Source: Candidatus Gastranaerophilales bacterium
GTDB taxonomy: Bacteria; Cyanobacteriota; Vampirovibrionia; Gastranaerophilales; Gastranaerophilaceae
DNA length: 64,000 bases
Reading direction: 5' to 3'
Assembly (NCBI GenBank): GCA_900552525.1
Contig: UNSK01000005.1
Location: forward strand, 1 to 64,000
Below, in pieces: positions 59,784-64,000 of this stretch; the first letter of the stretch is position 1, and each line of letters opens with the position of its first letter. Under the pieces are notes generated by a model. It was not told where the DNA came from. It did no database searches and was given only the letters and a program-made list of their open reading frames with translations. The translations under genes were made by a program, and so were the position numbers.

Positions 59784-61046
59784 TTATATTTTATCAAATC
59801 CGGTATATTTTCTTAAGACTTCAGGTATTATTACTGTTCCGTCCTCTTGCTGGAAGTTCTCAAGAATTGCAGCAAATGTTCTGCCGACTGCCAATCCAGA
59901 TCCGTTAATTGTATGAACAAACCTAATTTGCCCGTCTTTTGTACGGTATCTTGTATTAGCTCTTCTTGCCTGATAATCGCCATAGTTAGAACAGCTTGAA
60001 ATTTCTTTATATGTGTTATAAGAAGGGAGCCATACTTCTAAATCAAAGCATTTATTTGCGCTGAACCCGATATCAGCCGTACAAAGAGCTACTCTTCTGT
60101 ATGGAAGTCCTATTTTTTCTAAACAAATTTCTGCATCTCTTGTTAATTTTTCGTGTTCCGCAGGGCTTGCTTCCGGAGTAGTTAATTTAACCATTTCTAC
60201 TTTATTAAACTGGTGGACTCGGATTAACCCCCTTGTATCTTTTCCGGCTGAGCCTGCTTCACGTCTAAAGCAAGGAGTATAAGCCGTCATATATTTAGGC
60301 AAATCGTCTTCCGATAAAATTTCACCGGAATATATATTTGTAACAGGAACTTCTGCAGTAGGTATTAAATATAAATCTTCATCAACGCATTTGTACATAT
60401 CTTCTGCGAATTTAGGAAGCTGGCCTGTTCCTGTCATTGTTGCAGCATTTGCCATAAACGGCGGTAAAATTTCCTCATATCCGTGTTCTTCTGTATGAAT
60501 ATCAAGGAAGAATTGAATGATTGCACGCTCTAATCTTGCTCCTTTGCCTCTGTACAAAGTAAATCTTGATTGAGAAATCTTTACACCGCGTTCAAAATCA
60601 ACAATACCTTTATCTTCGCAAATGTCCCAGTGAGCTTTTGGGGCAAAAGAAAATTTTGTTGGTTCACCCCAGAATTTTACAGGAATATTATCATCTTCAG
60701 ATGTGCCTACCGGAGTAGTTTCATCAGGAATATTCGGAGTTCTAAGTAACATATCTCTTTGAATATTATCTAAATCAACTTGTTTTTCCTCTAATTCTTT
60801 TATTTCATCACCGAGTTTACGGACTTCTTCCTGAATGGCATCTGTATTTTCGCCATTCTTTTTCATCATACCAATTTTCTGTGATTCAGATTTTCTTTTT
60901 GCTCTGAGTTCATCAGCCTGTGCCTGAACTTTTCTTCTATCTGCATCAATTGCAATAATTGTATCAATTGATAAGTCAGGATTTCTTCTTTTTAAAAGCT
61001 CATTAATCTTTTCCGGATTCTCTCTAATTAATTTAATGTCTAACAT
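59784..61046 (-). CDS. serS: Seryl-tRNA synthetase
   Basis: 420 residues, full length. The N-terminal coiled-coil arm (residues 1-105, [20 protein letters not shown]) is followed by the class II core: motif 1 region [19 protein letters not shown] near 195, [19 protein letters not shown] near 224, motif 2 [20 protein letters not shown] near 257, and motif 3 [20 protein letters not shown] near 380. GAGGTAGT precedes the ATG. Confidence 0.97.
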   Translation of the reverse strand: MLDIKLIRENPEKINELLKRRNPDLSIDTIIAIDADRRKVQAQADELRAKRKSESQKIGMMKKNGENTDAIQEEVRKLGDEIKELEEKQVDLDNIQRDMLLRTPNIPDETTPVGTSEDDNIPVKFWGEPTKFSFAPKAHWDICEDKGIVDFERGVKISQSRFTLYRGKGARLERAIIQFFLDIHTEEHGYEEILPPFMANAATMTGTGQLPKFAEDMYKCVDEDLYLIPTAEVPVTNIYSGEILSEDDLPKYMTAYTPCFRREAGSAGKDTRGLIRVHQFNKVEMVKLTTPEASPAEHEKLTRDAEICLEKIGLPYRRVALCTADIGFSANKCFDLEVWLPSYNTYKEISSCSNYGDYQARRANTRYRTKDGQIRFVHTINGSGLAVGRTFAAILENFQQEDGTVIIPEVLRKYTGFDKI

Positions 61047-61124
61047 TTATACTACCTCAACTATTAATTTCAAATATCTAAATCAAGTTTAGCATAAAAA
61101 TAAGTTTAAAATTTGTAACAGTAA

Positions 61125-61155
61125 AGCAATTTTTTAACACTTTTGTACTTTATAT
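61125..61155 (+). promoter_or_regulatory. Shared two-block promoter element, copy 3
   Basis: AGCAATTTTT (61125-61134), 11 nt, TACTTTATAT (61146-61155), ending 30 nt before the TTG start at 61186. Block 1 differs from the other two copies only at its first base. Confidence 0.62.
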
Positions 61156-61185
61156 TATTGTAAGAGATTTTCAAGGGGATGGATT

Positions 61186-62241
61186 TTGAAAGCTAAGTTA
61201 TTTACCAGAATAATGAATGCACCAATGGAATGGCTGCCTGAAACCATAAGAGGTTCAAAAAAAGCTGTCACTTATAATTTTATTAACGGAACCGGGAAAA
61301 AAGGGAATTTTGAAATATATTCCTTCTTTGACAGCAATAGGAAATTAGTAAAACGAAATATTACATATAACAATGCCGGAAATACCACACGGGAAATAAA
61401 ATGGTATACTCCTGAGCAGGTAAAAACTGCAAAAAGTATAGATGGTAAGATGAAATCTTTTACTAGCAGAAATTTATATCAGAACTGTTTTATTGAAACA
61501 AATATCTTGGCGGAAAAAGGGTATGATATACATAGGTTTGTTAAACTCAAAGCAGGTCAAAAGCCTCAGGAAATAAGTTATAAAACAGCCTGGGACGGCA
61601 ATGCTCCAGAAATCGAATATAAAAACTGCGACAGGATTTTAGACGGATTTGAAGGTGCAGAGTTTCTGCCCGTTCTAACCGCAGAAAGCTCAACAAAGAG
61701 GATTAACCACATATTCCTTAATCAGGTAAAAAAACAAGAATTAGAAGGAATTGTCCCCCCAATAAAAATAGTTAACAGAAAAGAAGCTTATAAACATTCA
61801 AGGGAACTGAAAGCAATTGAAGAACAGTATCCAAATGACCCTAAAATCGCAGGTTTTTGCGACCAAGATGGACAGGTTTATTTTATAAATGATGTAAAAA
61901 GTAACGGTTCAGAAATAAATAATATTGCCCATGAAGTTCAGCACGCAAAAGACCGCTCCGATATCGAAAGATTAGAACATAATACATTTTTCAACACCGG
62001 AACTTTCGGACACCGTTCAAGAGCTAAAGGGATTATTAAAGAAAAAGAAAATCCTGCAGAGTACAAAAGAATTTCAGAACTAGAAAAATCTTATAATGAT
62101 GGAAACTATTTATCTGAATGCTTAAATGGGAAGCACGATGATGTTCTGTGCGAATACTATGCAAATAAAAAAGGCGATGAAGAATTCTATAAGGCATTGA
62201 ACATTTTTAACAAACTAAACAGCTTCCTATTTGGGAGTTAA
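61186..62241 (+). CDS. HEXXH protein of unknown family, possible zinc peptidase
   Basis: 351 residues from a TTG with AAGGGGATG upstream; no ATG fits the frame nearby. No signal peptide. The N-terminal 150 residues are beta-rich with paired lysine-rich strands (YSFFDSNRKLVKRNITYNNA). SEINNIAHEVQHAKDRSDIE carries a zinc-type HEVQH at 249-253, and the C-terminal segment DDVLCEYYANKKGDEEFYKA could supply the third ligand. The pattern is that of a zincin-like peptidase, and the combination suggests a toxin- or effector-like enzyme, but I do not recognise the family. Transcribed from the shared promoter element; its stop overlaps queA. Confidence 0.65.
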   Translation: MKAKLFTRIMNAPMEWLPETIRGSKKAVTYNFINGTGKKGNFEIYSFFDSNRKLVKRNITYNNAGNTTREIKWYTPEQVKTAKSIDGKMKSFTSRNLYQNCFIETNILAEKGYDIHRFVKLKAGQKPQEISYKTAWDGNAPEIEYKNCDRILDGFEGAEFLPVLTAESSTKRINHIFLNQVKKQELEGIVPPIKIVNRKEAYKHSRELKAIEEQYPNDPKIAGFCDQDGQVYFINDVKSNGSEINNIAHEVQHAKDRSDIERLEHNTFFNTGTFGHRSRAKGIIKEKENPAEYKRISELEKSYNDGNYLSECLNGKHDDVLCEYYANKKGDEEFYKALNIFNKLNSFLFGS

Positions 62242-63281
62242 TTTATAAACATGCAATCGCCATAACTGTAGAAGCGGTATTTTTCATTTATAGCTTCTGC
62301 ATAAGCTTCAAAAATAAAATCTTTTCCTGCTAAAGCACTAACTAACATAAGAAGTGTTGATTTTGGCAGATGGAAATTCGTTATCAGTTTGTCTACTACC
62401 CCAAATTTATAAGGGGGATAAATAAACAACTCTGATGCGCCCTTACATGCTTGAATTTTCCCAAACATTTTATAAGCGCTCTCTAAGGTTCTTACAGTTG
62501 TTGTGCCAACAGCAACAAGCTTTTTGCCATCAGCCTTTGCCCGGTTAATCAAATCCGCTGTTTCCTGTCTTATTTCAAACACCTCGGAATCCATATGATG
62601 ATCTAAAATATTATCACACTTTACAGGACGAAATGTTCCAATCCCGACATTTAAAGTTACATAACCAACCTGAACACCTTTATCTTCAAGTTTTTTCAGG
62701 ATTTCCTGTGTAAAATGCAAACCCGCTGTTGGAGCTGCTACAGAGCCTTCTTCTTTCGCATAAACGGTCTGGTATCTTTCAAAATCAAGTTTTTTAAGAT
62801 CTTCATTAGACATTTTACGTTCGATATATGGTGGAAGCGGAATATTCCCGACTCTGTGGAGAATTTCAAAAATATCTCCTTCATAAATCATTTGAACAAG
62901 CCACTTTCCATCATCAGGGAGAGGCATTATTACTTCACAAGAAAGTTCTCCGGAGATTTTTATTACAGTACCGACTCTGACGCGCTTAGAAGGTTTTATC
63001 AAAACTTCCCAGTTTTTATTCTCTCTTTCTTTAAGCAAAAAAACTTCTATTTTTGCACCAGTATCTTTATAACCGTACAATCTTGCCGGAATAACTTTTG
63101 TATCATTCAAAATCAGAACGTGATTTTCGTCAAGCAAATCAACGATATCATAAAAATGTTTGTTTAGAATTTTATGTTCATCACGATTAAGAACCATCAT
63201 TCGGGAATTTTCACGCTTATCACTCGGACGCTGCGCGATTAATTCTTCCGGTAATTCATAATCAAATTCTGATAATAACAT
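62238..63281 (-). CDS. queA: S-adenosylmethionine:tRNA ribosyltransferase-isomerase
   Basis: 347 residues from the ATG at 63281, preceded by AAGGACTAG; a longer frame begins at 63296 inside yidC. Transfers and isomerises the ribosyl group of SAM during queuosine synthesis. Motifs: LSEFDYELPEELIAQRPSDK at the N-terminus, HVLILNDTKVIPARLYG near 50, EGSVAAPTAGLHFT near 175, TLNVGIGTFRPVK near 205 and ITNFHLPKSTLLMLVSALAG near 305. One base separates it from the yidC stop. Confidence 0.96.
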   Translation of the reverse strand: MLLSEFDYELPEELIAQRPSDKRENSRMMVLNRDEHKILNKHFYDIVDLLDENHVLILNDTKVIPARLYGYKDTGAKIEVFLLKERENKNWEVLIKPSKRVRVGTVIKISGELSCEVIMPLPDDGKWLVQMIYEGDIFEILHRVGNIPLPPYIERKMSNEDLKKLDFERYQTVYAKEEGSVAAPTAGLHFTQEILKKLEDKGVQVGYVTLNVGIGTFRPVKCDNILDHHMDSEVFEIRQETADLINRAKADGKKLVAVGTTTVRTLESAYKMFGKIQACKGASELFIYPPYKFGVVDKLITNFHLPKSTLLMLVSALAGKDFIFEAYAEAINEKYRFYSYGDCMFIN

Positions 63282-63282
63282 A

Positions 63283-64000
63283 CTAGTCCTTAGCATCTAT
63301 CTTTTTTGCATTAGCCAAATCCACATCATCAACTTTTGCTTCTTTTTTTGCATCTTCTGCTTCCAGCTGTTTATTAATGATTAAAGTCTGAACAACCTGG
63401 AAAACATTGCTTGAAATCAGATAAAGAAGAACACCTGCCGGAATTGGAATGATTACAAAAGTAAATGTAAGCATTATCGGCATAAAAGTATTCATTGATT
63501 TTTGCATTTGCTGCTGTGCTGGATCCTGTGGCGTATTTTTATTCATAGCCATCATTGCTCTTTGTGAGAATACCATTGTTACAGCAAACAGAAGTATTAA
63601 GAATAATACATCATAGTGGAACGCTGTCTTAACTTCTTTTGTAGGAATAGTACTGATTAAAATACCATCTTTTCTTACAAAAGTCATTTTTTCAGTTTCT
63701 TTTGTCTGAATATCTGTTACATCAATTTCAGCTTTCTCAATCTGATCAAGCTGGCTGAATTTTAAATTTAAATTATCAAGACTGATTTTGAAATCAACAG
63801 GCTGGCCTGGAGTAAGTTCGCCTTGAACCTCAACAGCCTTGTTAGGTTTTACGATTTTTACATTTAATAATGGTTCTTCTTCACCTGTTAGATAAACTTT
63901 TGCAGTTTTACCTGTCATAAATGTATCATATTTTGAAACCCCGAGAGTACCATCGTGAGAAACTCCCGCAGAAGTTTTTAATGTTGCATCCAATCTTTTG
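63283..64000 (-). CDS. yidC: Membrane protein insertase YidC, partial
   Basis: The C-terminal 239 residues or so; the frame is open to the window edge and the N-terminus lies beyond it. Inserts proteins into the inner membrane. A periplasmic-type beta-rich segment (LLNVKIVKPNKAVEVQGELT) precedes the membrane core: YDVLFLILLFAVTMVFSQRA, PAQQQMQKSMNTFMPIMLTF, then IPIPAGVLLYLISSNVFQVV and QTLIINKQLEAE, the conserved end of YidC/Oxa1. A short acidic/Lys tail ends the protein. Followed by queA after 1 nt. Confidence 0.88.
   Translation of the reverse strand, partial: KRLDATLKTSAGVSHDGTLGVSKYDTFMTGKTAKVYLTGEEEPLLNVKIVKPNKAVEVQGELTPGQPVDFKISLDNLNLKFSQLDQIEKAEIDVTDIQTKETEKMTFVRKDGILISTIPTKEVKTAFHYDVLFLILLFAVTMVFSQRAMMAMNKNTPQDPAQQQMQKSMNTFMPIMLTFTFVIIPIPAGVLLYLISSNVFQVVQTLIINKQLEAEDAKKEAKVDDVDLANAKKIDAKD

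Overview
The window is AT-rich DNA from a diderm, flagellated, fermentative bacterium, almost all of it coding. My best placement is the non-photosynthetic cyanobacterial class Vampirovibrionia (Melainabacteria), order Gastranaerophilales. The sequence shows an LPS gene (waaA), flagellar P- and L-ring genes, pyruvate formate-lyase with its activase, a cluster of odd prepilins, an oversized glycogen-synthase-like protein, and several lineage-type small proteins that begin with an Asn-rich stretch followed by a Phe-x-Gly-like motif. The taxonomic name is an inference from gene content. I see no tRNA, rRNA, CRISPR array, insertion sequence or prophage.

Layout. 1-508: 5' part of a flagellin-type gene (minus strand) that continues outside the window. 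509-8269: TrkA/TrkH potassium uptake, a small secreted protein, def-fmt, dusB and a large secreted TPR protein. 8270-11305: a ribbon-helix-helix regulator, a candidate small RNA and a 771-residue unknown protein. 11304-14733: gmk, a pyruvate/indolepyruvate decarboxylase-type enzyme and a membrane acyltransferase. 14831-20655: five consecutive prepilin-like genes. 20664-25612: a small gene whose start lies inside a 50-bp perfect palindrome, then uvrA-uvrC. 25679-29552: a small zinc-metalloprotease-like gene, then bioB, mnmA and nadA, divergent from a DtxR-family regulator. 29672-32078: pyruvate formate-lyase split into two genes. 32141-36691: MBL hydrolase, glycogen-synthase-like protein, GNAT-like protein and a small membrane protein. 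36778-42142: glmS, a decayed EF-hand gene, ahcY, pflA and plsY. 42222-47023: NTPase-TPR protein, rsmG, waaA and a glycosyltransferase. 47186-55921: ten-gene flagellar operon (lytic transglycosylase, flgF-like, flgG, flgA, flgI, flgJ, flgM-like candidate, flgH, flgN, flgK, flgL is the order; the flgM-like gene is the uncertain one). 56075-64000: TPR protein, Orn/Lys/Arg decarboxylase-family enzyme with a membrane nuclease-like partner, XRE regulator, serS, an HEXXH protein, queA and partial yidC.

How the parts work together. PflB, its separate glycyl-radical subunit and PflA form an anaerobic pyruvate-cleavage module; the Pdc-type enzyme offers another pyruvate or 2-oxo-acid branch. nadA and bioB both encode iron-sulfur enzymes and lie head to head with a Cys-rich DtxR-family regulator. 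The flagellar operon builds rod, rings, hook-filament junction and export chaperone, and the flagellin fragment at the window edge would be its filament.

Regulatory themes. At least eight genes have a sigma70-like -10 box only 5-7 nt before the ATG, so their mRNAs are probably leaderless. Three unrelated lineage-type genes share a two-block upstream element (GGCAATTTTT, 11 nt, TACTTTATAT) at the same distance from the start, and a fourth has a degenerate copy. The most unusual items are the split PFL with Cys-rich tails on both halves, this shared promoter module, the 50-bp palindrome over a start codon, and a three-member prepilin family with a common VIISW C-terminus.
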